Shown in pieces: positions 33,252 through 41,825 of a stretch of 64,000 nucleotides of DNA. How positions within the stretch are numbered: the stretch's first letter is position 1; every line of letters begins with the position of its first letter. The stretch lies in contig JBCBMW010000003.1 of the NCBI GenBank assembly GCA_039822105.1, forward strand, positions 1 to 64,000, given 5' to 3'. The translations under genes were made by a program, and so were the position numbers. Under the pieces are notes generated by a model. The model made no database searches. It was not told the origin of the DNA and was given only the letters and a program-made list of their open reading frames with translations. Source of the DNA: Parvularcula sp039822105. GTDB lineage: Bacteria; Pseudomonadota; Alphaproteobacteria; Caulobacterales; Parvularculaceae.

Positions 33252-34007
33252 TCAGCCGCGCTGAGCAAAGCGTCCTGGAAATGCGACCACAGTCTGGCTT
33301 TGATCGGTCACGTCCCGCGCCGATGGGCAAAGACTTGCCAAAGGGCAGGACCCACAATCTGGCTTGCCCTGATGGCACCAACGGTCCGCCACCCGGGTCA
33401 GCCCGCGGCTGAGATCGGTAAAGTCCGTGCTCCGCCATTCTGCTGGCGACCTCTCAATCAGTTGCCGCGGGAGGGCAGAAAGAGGAGACCCGCGTTCACC
33501 GAGGCCCAGTCGCCGTAAAGGACGTGCTGTGTCCTGATCCACTGACAGCACTGTCCGGTCTCTGCCCGTGAGGGTCAGAACGGAGGCAGCGATATCGTCG
33601 GTGACCTGGGGAAGGCGGAGAAGAAACCGGCGCGCCATCTCACCATCGAGCCGCTCCAGCCCATCAAGGCTGAGGGACCCAAAGGCATCCTCTATCCGGC
33701 GCAAAATCTCCGGGATCGCCGCCGCCTTCAAAGCTGCCGCGGGGACAGCGACCAAAAGTGCTTCAAGCTCCGATGGCTGAGCATCACGAAGGCCGACCAG
33801 TCGCGGATAGCGGTCCCGCAATCGCCGATAAGACGCCATCGCTCCCGCGGTCGACAGACCCTTGGCCACGATGCCGTAGATCAGTTGATCCATCGGCGAG
33901 GTGGAGGCGCTCTCCTTCCGTCCCGGGAAGAGCTGCCGGACGCGCTCCAGGATCTCCGGGAGGCGGTTATCGATCGCGAAGTGAAGTGGCGTTTGCATGC
34001 TCCCCAT
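33252..34007 (-). CDS. Endonuclease III-like protein (HhH-GPD with Fe-S cluster)
   Basis: About 251 residues from ATG 34007 (TTG 34019 and ATG 33998 also possible). It has the HhH-GPD glycosylase fold: SPMDQLIYGIVAKGLSTAGA, a helix-hairpin-helix reading LPQVTDDIAASVLTL, and the catalytic-Asp region VLSVDQDTARPLRRLGLG. The C-terminal Cys pattern C-x6-C-x2-C-x5-C (WCHQGKPDCGSCPLASLC) is that of the endonuclease III cluster. The HhH lacks the Gly-Val-Gly-x-Lys of endonuclease III, including the Lys used by bifunctional lyases, so it may be a monofunctional glycosylase or only bind DNA. A near-LexA box lies just upstream. Convergent with the NDUFAF6-like gene, 16 bp apart. Confidence 0.82.
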   Translation of the reverse strand: MGSMQTPLHFAIDNRLPEILERVRQLFPGRKESASTSPMDQLIYGIVAKGLSTAGAMASYRRLRDRYPRLVGLRDAQPSELEALLVAVPAAALKAAAIPEILRRIEDAFGSLSLDGLERLDGEMARRFLLRLPQVTDDIAASVLTLTGRDRTVLSVDQDTARPLRRLGLGERGSPLSALPRQLIERSPAEWRSTDFTDLSRGLTRVADRWCHQGKPDCGSCPLASLCPSARDVTDQSQTVVAFPGRFAQRG

Positions 34008-34144
34008 ATAGGAGAACAAAAAGCGTACGTCTAGATGTTTTTACTTTGTTCTCGTATCGACTCAGCTATGCGCTCAGCTGCGCTGGGTGATTGCCATGCG
34101 AGCGCCTAACCACGCATACCGTCCAAGGTTGTGAGGGGAAGAAC

Positions 34145-34582
34145 ATGATCATTCGGGCTTTTGTCGTCGCGGTTTTCGGATTGATGCTGAGCGGTTGCGT
34201 GACATCGGACATTACCGATTCTCAGTACGTCGTGGTTTTTGACACCGTCAGTTGTTCAGGTGATTGCCGCCTCGGCGATGTACAGTTTGGGGTGATCGAT
34301 GGCGATGATCGCACCAACCAAAGGCGCTCCGAGGTCTTCGAGATCGAGAGTGAGCGTGCACATCGGCTCAATTTCGGTTTTCGCTTCGATGGGCTGGGTG
34401 TCAGGTATGAGATGATCTTCGCCGACCAGAATGAGCAGTTCACGCTGCCCTTGACCGTCGAGAGAGATGGAAGCGTCCGTTTGAACGGGCCACAGCGTCG
34501 GTCATTCTCTAGGCAGTTCGCAAGAAACAATGAACCATCGGTCTTTGTGCTGACTTATTACATCTACCGCGCCGATCCGTAG
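34145..34582 (+). CDS. Small lipoprotein of unknown function
   Basis: 145 residues from ATG 34145, which has GGGGAAG 3 bases upstream. Lipoprotein signal FGLMLSGC with Cys about residue 18. The mature part is predicted mainly beta, with a Cys pair (VSCSGDCRLGD) near its start. No family recognised. It stands alone between an endonuclease III-like gene and trmFO. Confidence 0.75.
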   Translation: MIIRAFVVAVFGLMLSGCVTSDITDSQYVVVFDTVSCSGDCRLGDVQFGVIDGDDRTNQRRSEVFEIESERAHRLNFGFRFDGLGVRYEMIFADQNEQFTLPLTVERDGSVRLNGPQRRSFSRQFARNNEPSVFVLTYYIYRADP

Positions 34583-34653
34583 GGATCTCAGAACCCGGCA
34601 GCACTTCGGCAAGTCGGTGTCGCGCCTGGCTCAGAGACGTGGCGGGACAACCT

Positions 34654-36045
34654 TTAGGCCGCGATTGACGCGCCTTGAAGCCAAGCGCCCAAGTCAGCGA
34701 GAGCCCTTGTGGTCATCGCTTTCTTCCTTGCGCGGCCCTTTTCCTTGCCGCGGATCCGGTTGCCTTCGGCATCGCGGGTCGGCGCTTCGATATCCGGGAA
34801 GAGGCCGAAATTGACGTTCATCGGTTGAAAGCTGCCTTTGCCGCCATCGACATGGCCTGCGGTGATATGGTGGTGTAGTGCGCCAAGAGCGGTTGTCCGC
34901 GGCGGTAGGCGACCCTCGGTGCCAGAACCCTCCGCCGCCGCAAGGCGACCCGCGAGAAGACCAATCGCAGCGCTTTCTAGGTAGCCTTCAACGCCGGTGA
35001 TCTGCCCCGCAAAGCGCAGGTGCGGCTGCGCACGCAGGCGCAATTCCTCATCGAGAAGCTTTGGCGAGTTGATAAAGGTGTTGCGGTGAATGCCGCCGAG
35101 CCGGGCGAACTTCGCGTCCTCAAGCCCAGGGATCATGCGCAAGACATCGCCTTGCGCGCCGTATTTCAGCTTCGTTTGAAAGCCCACCATATTATAGAGC
35201 GTACCCAGAGCATTATCTTGGCGAAGCTGGACGATGGCGTGTGGCTTTTTTGTTGGCTCATGAGGATTGGTAAGCCCAACAGGTTTCATTGGGCCAAAAC
35301 GTAGCGTGTCCCTGCCGCGCCGTGCCATTTCCTCAATCGGGAGACATCCATCAAAATATTGGGTGGACTTTTCCCATTCCTTAAAGTCGGTTTTCTCGCC
35401 CTCAAGGATTGCGTCCAGAAGCGCGTTGTACTGATCTTCGTTAAGGGGGAGGTTGATGTAGTCTTTGCCGGTCCCGCCAGGCCCTGGCTTGTCGTAGCGC
35501 GACTGAAACCACGCCTTCGAGAAGTCGATCGAGTCCTTGTAGATGATCGGAGCGATGGCGTCGAAAAAGGCGAGGTGCTCTTCGCCCGTCACAGCGAGGA
35601 TGTCATGGGCGAGTCCCTCCGCCGTCAAAGGGCCGGTCGCGACGACCGTCGGGCCCCATTCAGCAGGGGGCAGGCCGGGGACCTCTTCCCTGACAATGGT
35701 CACCCGGGGATGAGCGCTCAGCGCTGCCGTCACTGCCTCAGAGAAGCCCTCGCGATCGACGGCGAGGGCGCCGCCGGCGGGGATCTGGTGCCCGTCAGCT
35801 TCGCGCAAGATGAGAGAGTTGCACCGGCGCATCTCCTCATGGAGGAGGCCGACCGCGTTGTACTCGGCGTCATCTGAGCGGAATGAATTGGAGCAGACAA
35901 GCTCAGCGCACTGATCGGTCTTATGCGCCTCTGTTCCGCGCACGCCCCGCATCTCGTGGAGGACGACGTCTGCGCCCGCTTCGGCGGCTTGCCAGGCGGC
36001 CTCAGAGCCCGCGAGCCCGGCGCCAATAATGTGGATTGTGGTCAT
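34654..36045 (-). CDS. trmFO: tRNA (uracil-54-C5)-methyltransferase, folate/FAD-dependent
   Basis: Makes the T-loop ribothymidine of tRNA using methylene-THF and FADH2. The 463 residues begin with the FAD-binding IHIIGAGLAGSEAAWQ, then CAELVCSNSFRSDD, which holds a conserved Cys, and DAIAPIIYKDSID, LNEDQYNAL, FDGCLPIEEMARRG and QLRQDNALGTLYNMVGFQT. All are typical of TrmFO rather than its relative GidA. ATG 36045; leftward, divergent from the PEP-CTERM-type gene at 36286. Confidence 0.97.
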   Translation of the reverse strand: MTTIHIIGAGLAGSEAAWQAAEAGADVVLHEMRGVRGTEAHKTDQCAELVCSNSFRSDDAEYNAVGLLHEEMRRCNSLILREADGHQIPAGGALAVDREGFSEAVTAALSAHPRVTIVREEVPGLPPAEWGPTVVATGPLTAEGLAHDILAVTGEEHLAFFDAIAPIIYKDSIDFSKAWFQSRYDKPGPGGTGKDYINLPLNEDQYNALLDAILEGEKTDFKEWEKSTQYFDGCLPIEEMARRGRDTLRFGPMKPVGLTNPHEPTKKPHAIVQLRQDNALGTLYNMVGFQTKLKYGAQGDVLRMIPGLEDAKFARLGGIHRNTFINSPKLLDEELRLRAQPHLRFAGQITGVEGYLESAAIGLLAGRLAAAEGSGTEGRLPPRTTALGALHHHITAGHVDGGKGSFQPMNVNFGLFPDIEAPTRDAEGNRIRGKEKGRARKKAMTTRALADLGAWLQGASIAA

Positions 36046-36285
36046 CGCAGGCGGTTAGCGCATGAAAGCTCACCAATCCAGCAGACGTCTTGCTCGTTTC
36101 CCTCGCGACGTAATCGTGGTGACACAATCCATAAGATCCACAGTCTCTTGAGCGAATTCCGGACGTTTCATGCGGATCTAATAGAACAATTGACAAGACG
36201 CCCGCAGTCCCTTTCGAGATTTACCAACGGGGTCATTTCAATTTATGCTGCGTTTGTCGCTGAGAACAGCCGATGGAGACCTACG

Positions 36286-37368
36286 ATGTCGCTTAAGTGT
36301 TATAACACAACTTGCCTTCTGGCTTTCACGACATCGTTAATGATGACATCAACGGCTCTGGCGGCGCCTGTCGCAGCTGACGTGATACCAGCCGGCGCTA
36401 TCGATGTAACGGATGTCTTTTTCGATGACACCGACCCCGACGATGGCAGCGCGCTTCTCGAAGGGTTTGAAGCCGGCCTGATCACCACGACCTCGGTTCA
36501 GAACAGTGCCTTTCCAGGTTTTGATCTTTTCGAAGGAGATGGCGAGATCGGTGTTCCTGAGACGACCCAGGAGAACGAGGCATTTTTCCTTCCAGATGCT
36601 GGCGGGCCTATGATCTCTGTTTCTGAGATTGAGGGAGCGAGTGCAGCTGCGCGCGCCGCAACCGGAGACATCGGTGTATTCGCTTCAGCTGAGGGCTCGT
36701 CATCACTGTTCGAAAGCAGTTCTGCGACGGCTCAGTCATCGTTCTTCGACTTTATCACCGCGTCGAGCGCATCCGCATCGGGCGATGCTGAGCTGCAGCT
36801 CCAGTTTACCTTGGATGGTTCGCTGGCGATCATAGACACAACAAGCCTCATACCGTCCGCATCTGTGGCCATCGCGGCGGGAACAACAAGCGATGTGGCC
36901 GTGACCTCGGACTTCGATGAATTTGACGCGGATGGCGCTGAAAAAAGTACGTTCGAAACGCAACTCGAGGACTTTGAATCAGAAGAGTTGTTCGGTGCAG
37001 CGCTGATCCATAACATCTCCAACTTCGATGAGGACACCGGCACCTTCTTGGACGATCTCTTCGTGATTGAAGATACGTTGACCTTTAACATTCCCGTCGT
37101 CCTCGGTGAGGAGCAAGGCATCTTCACCGCACTGATCGCGACGGCTGTCGCGGGTGGCGAGGTCGATTTCTTTGGCAGCCTGTCGCTGTCGTCAGTTGTG
37201 TTGAGCCAGAATGGAGAAGAGATTTCCGACGGCGTGGTCATGGGACAGGTGAGTGGTACACTGCTCGATCTTTCCGGTGATCCGATCCCACTTCCTGGGG
37301 CGTTATGGCTCTTCGGCACGGCCGTTGCGCTCATCCTAGGCAAACGTCGTTCAACGGCTAAGGCTTAA
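36286..37368 (+). CDS. PEP-CTERM-type (VPLPA-like) exported surface protein
   Basis: 360 residues from ATG 36286. Signal peptide ends near TALAAP. The mature chain is low in complexity: Ser/Ala/Glu/Asp-rich and acidic, with beta-type stretches. The tail is a sorting signal: IPLPGALWLFGTAVALILG followed by KRRSTAKA, i.e. Pro-Leu-Pro-Gly, a membrane helix and a basic end. Such tails are cut by exosortase-type enzymes for anchoring or release. A TTGACA at 36190-36195 could be a -35 element. The stop overlaps that of the beta-lactamase (TTAA, 37365-37368). Confidence 0.85.
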   Translation: MSLKCYNTTCLLAFTTSLMMTSTALAAPVAADVIPAGAIDVTDVFFDDTDPDDGSALLEGFEAGLITTTSVQNSAFPGFDLFEGDGEIGVPETTQENEAFFLPDAGGPMISVSEIEGASAAARAATGDIGVFASAEGSSSLFESSSATAQSSFFDFITASSASASGDAELQLQFTLDGSLAIIDTTSLIPSASVAIAAGTTSDVAVTSDFDEFDADGAEKSTFETQLEDFESEELFGAALIHNISNFDEDTGTFLDDLFVIEDTLTFNIPVVLGEEQGIFTALIATAVAGGEVDFFGSLSLSSVVLSQNGEEISDGVVMGQVSGTLLDLSGDPIPLPGALWLFGTAVALILGKRRSTAKA

Positions 37369-38261
37369 GCTGAACTCAGTAAACTGAATATCTGTTGCGT
37401 AATCTCCGCATGCACTGCATTGCGTTCGGCGCTGAAGGGATCAGGAGCATCCAAGTAGCTGACGATGAGGATCGCTCCTGAAGCCTCCTCTGGCGGGATC
37501 GCGAAGGCGATATCGTTGTTCATGTTGGTGAGGTTCGTGCCCGTCTTGTCGCCAGCGATCCAACCCTCAGGCATCCCCGCCCGCAGCCGAGTGAGGCCCG
37601 TGGTGGCATCGATCATCCAAGAACGCAGAAGGTTGCGGCTGTCCGTTGTGAGGAGATCACCGAACAAAAAGCGCTCCATTGTCCCGAGCATCGCGTGAGG
37701 TGATGAGGTGTCCCGCGGATCACCGGCGGCCGCCTCGTTGAGCTCAAGCTCATACCGGTCGAGCCGGGTGACCTCGTCGCCGAAGGCGCGGAGCTGCGCT
37801 GTGAAACTCTCGGGTCCACCGAGGTGGCGGATCAAGAGATTGGCGGCCGCGTTGTCGCTCGTCATCGTGGTGGCGGCGCAAAGCTCCACGAGGGTCATCG
37901 AACCGCGCTCCAAAGCGGGCCCGAGGACCGGCGAGTGGGACAGGATGTCGTCCCGACCAAACGGCAGTTCGGTGGAGAGGCTCTCTTCGCCCGCGTCGAC
38001 CTTGGCGAGGATCAACGCCCCCAAGAGCCATTTGAACGAGGAGCAAAAGGCGAACCGCTCATCGCCGCGGTTGCTGAAGATCTCGCCGGTGCTGAGGTTC
38101 TCCGCGGCAAGGCCCACCCGGCCGCCGATTTGCGCCTCTATCGCCTCGATGGCGCTGTCTTCGGGCACGACGCTACTTTTTCCGCAAGAAGGCAGGACCA
38201 AAAAGGCAGCACCGCCCCCGAGCATCAGGCGGCGGGACAGGCGAGGGGACGAGAACGTCAT
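37365..38261 (-). CDS. Class A beta-lactamase, probably a Tat-exported lipoprotein
   Basis: 298 residues from ATG 38261. The N terminus LSRRLMLGGGAAFLVLPSC joins a twin-Arg pair to a lipobox with Cys26. All class A elements are there: S74-S-F-K77 (active Ser and Lys), S135-D-N137, the omega-loop E171-L-E-L-N175 with E171 the general base in NEAAAGDPRDTSSP, and K239-T-G241. Expected to hydrolyse penicillins or cephalosporins in the periplasm; spectrum cannot be read. It stands alone, with no divergent AmpR-type regulator and no mobile element beside it. Confidence 0.93.
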   Translation of the reverse strand: MTFSSPRLSRRLMLGGGAAFLVLPSCGKSSVVPEDSAIEAIEAQIGGRVGLAAENLSTGEIFSNRGDERFAFCSSFKWLLGALILAKVDAGEESLSTELPFGRDDILSHSPVLGPALERGSMTLVELCAATTMTSDNAAANLLIRHLGGPESFTAQLRAFGDEVTRLDRYELELNEAAAGDPRDTSSPHAMLGTMERFLFGDLLTTDSRNLLRSWMIDATTGLTRLRAGMPEGWIAGDKTGTNLTNMNNDIAFAIPPEEASGAILIVSYLDAPDPFSAERNAVHAEITQQIFSLLSSA

Positions 38262-38368
38262 AAAAGGCTCCAAGGCGCAAAGACCGCGGAGGTGCCCCAA
38301 GCCGCACCGGGAGGCAACGAGTGGACAGGTCCTTCTTTGCTCTTTAGCCTCAAAGGCGTTTTTCCGGG

Positions 38369-38992
38369 GTGAGACTGGTGAAAATCGCCATTATTGGAGG
38401 AGGTTCGGTCGGTCGCGCGCTCGGGCGCGTCTGGAGTAAGGCTGGGCATGAGATCGTCTACGGTCTCCGCAATCCGCAAAAGGATAAGCACCAGGATCTA
38501 CCGGGGGAGCGGCTCGAGGTCGGCGCTGCCGCGGAGCTTGCTGACGTCACCGTGCTCGCCGTGCCGTTCGCCCGGGTGGAGAGCGTGGCTGAGGCCTTGG
38601 GCGCTGCGTTCTCCCGCATCCTGGTCGATTGCACCAATCCGGCCAATGAGGATTTTTCAGCGCTCGACACGAGGGGGCATGCCTCAGGCGCGGCCTATAT
38701 CAAATCGAAGCTGCCCAAGGCGCGGATCGTCAAGTCGTTTAACCAGACCGGCGCCGACACGATGGCCAACGCCCTCTATCCGCAAGGGCGTCCCCTGAAT
38801 TTTGTCTGCTCGAGCGACGAAGCGGCGGCGAGCTGCGTTCGTCAGCTATCGGATGAGCTTGGTTTCGACACCGTGATGGTACGCGGTCTTGAATACGCCA
38901 AACAGCTTGAGGAGATGGCGTGGCTGTGGATCAGCCTCGCGATGAAACAGGGGCACGGGCGGGATTTCGCCTTCTCGATGGTGAGGCGTTAA
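38369..38992 (+). CDS. NADP-binding F420 reductase-like oxidoreductase
   Basis: 207 residues with a Rossmann fold: KIAIIGGGSVGRALGRVW (G-G-G-x-V-G), an NADP-type RNP after the second strand (YGLRNPQKDKH), VTVLAVPFARVE, and IVKSFNQTGADTM, a pattern seen in the F420-dependent NADP reductase-like family. In organisms without F420 these are NADP-binding proteins of unknown substrate. Start GTG 38369 or GTG 38378. It is followed 3 bp later by a membrane protein gene. Confidence 0.85.
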   Translation: MRLVKIAIIGGGSVGRALGRVWSKAGHEIVYGLRNPQKDKHQDLPGERLEVGAAAELADVTVLAVPFARVESVAEALGAAFSRILVDCTNPANEDFSALDTRGHASGAAYIKSKLPKARIVKSFNQTGADTMANALYPQGRPLNFVCSSDEAAASCVRQLSDELGFDTVMVRGLEYAKQLEEMAWLWISLAMKQGHGRDFAFSMVRR

Positions 38993-38995
38993 ACG

Positions 38996-39922
38996 ATGGG
39001 GCGTGTACGGCTTGATATGGTGGGCGTGATGCACGACGCCTTGGGTTTCTCGGTTAGGCGGTTCGACGACGTCTTGCGCGTGGCTTGGTTTCCGCTGGTG
39101 CTCGTGGCGCTATCGCCCCTGGCGTGGCAGCAGCTGGTGATGAACGGCGCGCCGCGCTCTTTCGTTGTGGCACTGAGCATTGTGACACCGCTTCTTCTGA
39201 CAGCGGCTTACATGGTGCCGCTGACCCGCATGGCCGCCCATGGCGAGCAAGCGTCACGCAGCAGCATCCATTTTTCCTTCGGTGTGCCGCAAATTCGGTT
39301 TGCTTTGGTTGGGCTCTTGAGCGTCTTCGCCGCGCTTCTGGTTGCGCTTGGGCCGACCAGTCTTGGCGTCTCGCTGACCGAAGCGTGGATCCAGGACGTC
39401 GCGGTGCAAGAGGTCTTCGTCTTCGACGAGGGCAGCCTCCACGGCGGGCAAGTCAATGTTCTGTTTGCGGATGTTACGCCGATGCGGAACCTTCAGCTGT
39501 TCCTCAACTGGGTGCTGACACCGCTTGTTCTGATCTATGCCGGGATCAGGCTGTTCCTGTGGCCCTTTGCCATCGCGGCGGGCGCACCATCACCCTTTGC
39601 GCTGTCGCTGCGAGCCAGTGCGGGGGCAAACGGTTTGCGGCTGTTCTTGATCTTTCTCGCACTCGCCTTTGTGCAGGTCCTGGTGAGCCTTGGCTCAGGG
39701 ATCGCTGTTGGAGCGGGCCAGTGGGCCGGCTCATTGGTGACGGCGTTCGTCGAGACCATCGGCGCTTACGGCGTTGACGGTTTCCGCTGGGCCGGCCGAG
39801 CAGGCGGGTTTGTCGGCGTCAGCGTCAGCTACATCGTGGGTGTCTTGGCCAGTGCCCTCACCGCCGGGCTGGTGGCGGGCGCGGCAGGATCGCTTATTCG
39901 GTCATCAAGCGACGGTCGTTAG
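38996..39922 (+). CDS. Integral membrane protein of unknown function
   Basis: 308 residues with about six hydrophobic helices: around 28-45, 57-75, 100-118, 170-195, 220-240 and 268-298. No motif I recognise; a soluble loop of about 50 residues (SLTEAWIQDVAVQEVFVFDEG...) lies between the third and fourth helix. It starts 3 bp after the F420-reductase-like gene, so the two are likely co-transcribed. Its TAG overlaps the stop of the convergent gene (TTAG, 39919-39922). Confidence 0.8.
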   Translation: MGRVRLDMVGVMHDALGFSVRRFDDVLRVAWFPLVLVALSPLAWQQLVMNGAPRSFVVALSIVTPLLLTAAYMVPLTRMAAHGEQASRSSIHFSFGVPQIRFALVGLLSVFAALLVALGPTSLGVSLTEAWIQDVAVQEVFVFDEGSLHGGQVNVLFADVTPMRNLQLFLNWVLTPLVLIYAGIRLFLWPFAIAAGAPSPFALSLRASAGANGLRLFLIFLALAFVQVLVSLGSGIAVGAGQWAGSLVTAFVETIGAYGVDGFRWAGRAGGFVGVSVSYIVGVLASALTAGLVAGAAGSLIRSSSDGR

Positions 39923-40422
39923 TTGATCAGCCGGATCGCCTCACGGCTGGCGCGCGCCTGGACCTCTTGATCGCCGCTCAACGCTGCGTCTTCAAGCATG
40001 GATGCAAGGTCTTGGCGTTCCTCAAGGGTGAGCTGTCCACGGAGCGTTTCGGTCAGCATCTTGATGGCGCGTTCATGATCGATCGGCTGACGCACGGCCC
40101 ATTCGGCGTAAGTTACGGCTTCCTCGGCGGTTCGCAGGTCGGACACGTCAGCCAAGCGGCTTCGGACGCGTCCATGCGCGGTGGGCCATGCGTCCTGGCC
40201 CACGATCAAGTGGATATAAGTCGCAGCGGCGGCGACTGGCTCGTCAATGGCGGTGATCGGAGAGAACGCATTCGCCTCCGCAATCTTGGCGCGTCGCCGT
40301 TTCCCAGCAAAGCGCTCGGCTGCATCAACAACGTTGTCTGCCGCTTCCTTGGCTGTCCTCAGACGCCACAACCAAACAGAGAGCGCGCCAATGACCATCA
40401 CGATGAGACCGATGATATGCAT
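39919..40422 (-). CDS. Single-pass membrane protein of unknown function
   Basis: 167 residues. N-terminal membrane helix IIGLIVMVIGALSVWLW, then a charged helical region (AADNVVDAAERFAGKRRRAKI) and a helical C-terminal domain with repeat-like Ala/Glu helices. The block FSPITAIDEPVAAAATYIHLIV may be a buried core. No family recognised. Confidence 0.75.
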   Translation of the reverse strand: MHIIGLIVMVIGALSVWLWRLRTAKEAADNVVDAAERFAGKRRRAKIAEANAFSPITAIDEPVAAAATYIHLIVGQDAWPTAHGRVRSRLADVSDLRTAEEAVTYAEWAVRQPIDHERAIKMLTETLRGQLTLEERQDLASMLEDAALSGDQEVQARASREAIRLIN

Positions 40423-40510
40423 CTGAGTTAGCTAACCGCTCGGAAGAAGACACACAATGTAGAGTGCCGAAAACGCGCATATATCTGCGAAGGTGAAACG
40501 GCCCGTTGGC

Positions 40511-41656
40511 CTATCTGCCGACCTGCTCCGCCGTCACCGCTTCCACCGCGCCGTCGAGCATCGCCGCCAAGAGATCGGCGCAATCGCAATTGATGTGACC
40601 CACCACGATCGCATCATGATCGGGTAGGGCATGGGCGAAGGTGACATAGCCGGCGACATCACCGTTGTGGCCGATCAGCGTCGTGCCGTCATCTCGGGTG
40701 CGAATGGCAAAGCCTTGCGACCGTTGGAACGCGCCTTTCCGGCCAAAGGGCTGCTCCAGCATGGCCGCGCCGAGATCCCTCAAGGCACCATCCGGCATAA
40801 CGAGCGCCTCGAGCACCGCTGCGATATCGGACGCTGAAGCGACAATGCCCGCATCGGCCGCCGAGTGCTCCCAAAAGATAAACGTGTCGGCCCAGGGACG
40901 AAGCTCTGTTCCGTAACCATGAAGATCTGCACCCGGCGGATTATGAAGACCATAGGATGTTGCGGGCAGACCGAGCGGCTCTATCAGCACCTCATCAATG
41001 AGGTCCGCCAAAGCGCTGCCGCTAACCCGCTCTGCAATCTCGCCGGCCAGCACATAGCCCATGTTCGAGTATGACAGTCGCTCTCCCGCTGGGAAAAGCG
41101 TATCCTGACGTTTGGCAACATGGAGTGCGCGCTCGAGTGTCAGCGGCTTTGTCCAGTCATCGAAGAGGTAGGCTTTTTTGTCCTTATAGGTCGGAATGCC
41201 GGCCGTGTGGTTGAGCAGCTGCCGGACCGTTGCGGTATCCCCATTGGGAAGCCCGTCGATGATGTCTTCGGGCAGGTACGCCGATATCTTTTGATCGAGA
41301 TCGATCACGCCGCGCCGCGATAGCTCGACGACGACCGCGGCGGTATGGATCTTACCGACGCTGGCCACCCGTAAGAGGACATCGGGCCTCACCGGTTGGG
41401 CTGATCGCCTTTCCGGAACGCCGGATGTTTGGACCACTTTCCTGTCGCCGACTTGGAGCAACAGGACCGCGCCCGGCGCTCCGCCACTCACCGCGCCGCC
41501 CGTGATCAGTGCTGCCCGTTGATCGAGGGTGAGCCCCTGAAAGGCCTCGGGTGCCAACGCGACCGAATGAGTGCGGTCCCGGTAAAGCGCCCAAAGGCTC
41601 CCCGCCGCGACGACCGCGAGAGCCGCTAGCCCGATCATCACCCGTCTGATCACCAT
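40511..41656 (-). CDS. Serine hydrolase of the beta-lactamase/penicillin-binding (class C-like) family
   Basis: About 381 residues from ATG 41656. N-terminal membrane anchor or signal (MIGLAALAVVAAGSLWALY). Catalytic motifs: S-x-x-K in RVASVGKIHTA, Y-x-N in LSYSNMGYVLAGE, and the third motif as HNG in IGHNGDVAGY, plus LLNHTAGIPTY. This is the beta-lactamase (PF00144) pattern shared by AmpC-like enzymes, D-aminopeptidases and esterases. It need not act on antibiotics; peptidoglycan or ester hydrolysis is as likely. Divergent from the helical periplasmic protein at 41826. Confidence 0.9.
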   Translation of the reverse strand: MVIRRVMIGLAALAVVAAGSLWALYRDRTHSVALAPEAFQGLTLDQRAALITGGAVSGGAPGAVLLLQVGDRKVVQTSGVPERRSAQPVRPDVLLRVASVGKIHTAAVVVELSRRGVIDLDQKISAYLPEDIIDGLPNGDTATVRQLLNHTAGIPTYKDKKAYLFDDWTKPLTLERALHVAKRQDTLFPAGERLSYSNMGYVLAGEIAERVSGSALADLIDEVLIEPLGLPATSYGLHNPPGADLHGYGTELRPWADTFIFWEHSAADAGIVASASDIAAVLEALVMPDGALRDLGAAMLEQPFGRKGAFQRSQGFAIRTRDDGTTLIGHNGDVAGYVTFAHALPDHDAIVVGHINCDCADLLAAMLDGAVEAVTAEQVGR

Positions 41657-41825
41657 CGCACCTGCCAAAACGCTCGTTGCTTTCTTACCGGTCTACAGCG
41701 CTGAGGTGAAACATTGGCGAAGAGCAGGGATCGGCAAAGCCTCAGCTGTCCTCGTCGCATTGTGTCCTTCTCGGGCAGCGGCGCCCCTGTCACATCCGCT
41801 CTCAGATATAAGGGGATGGATTGTG

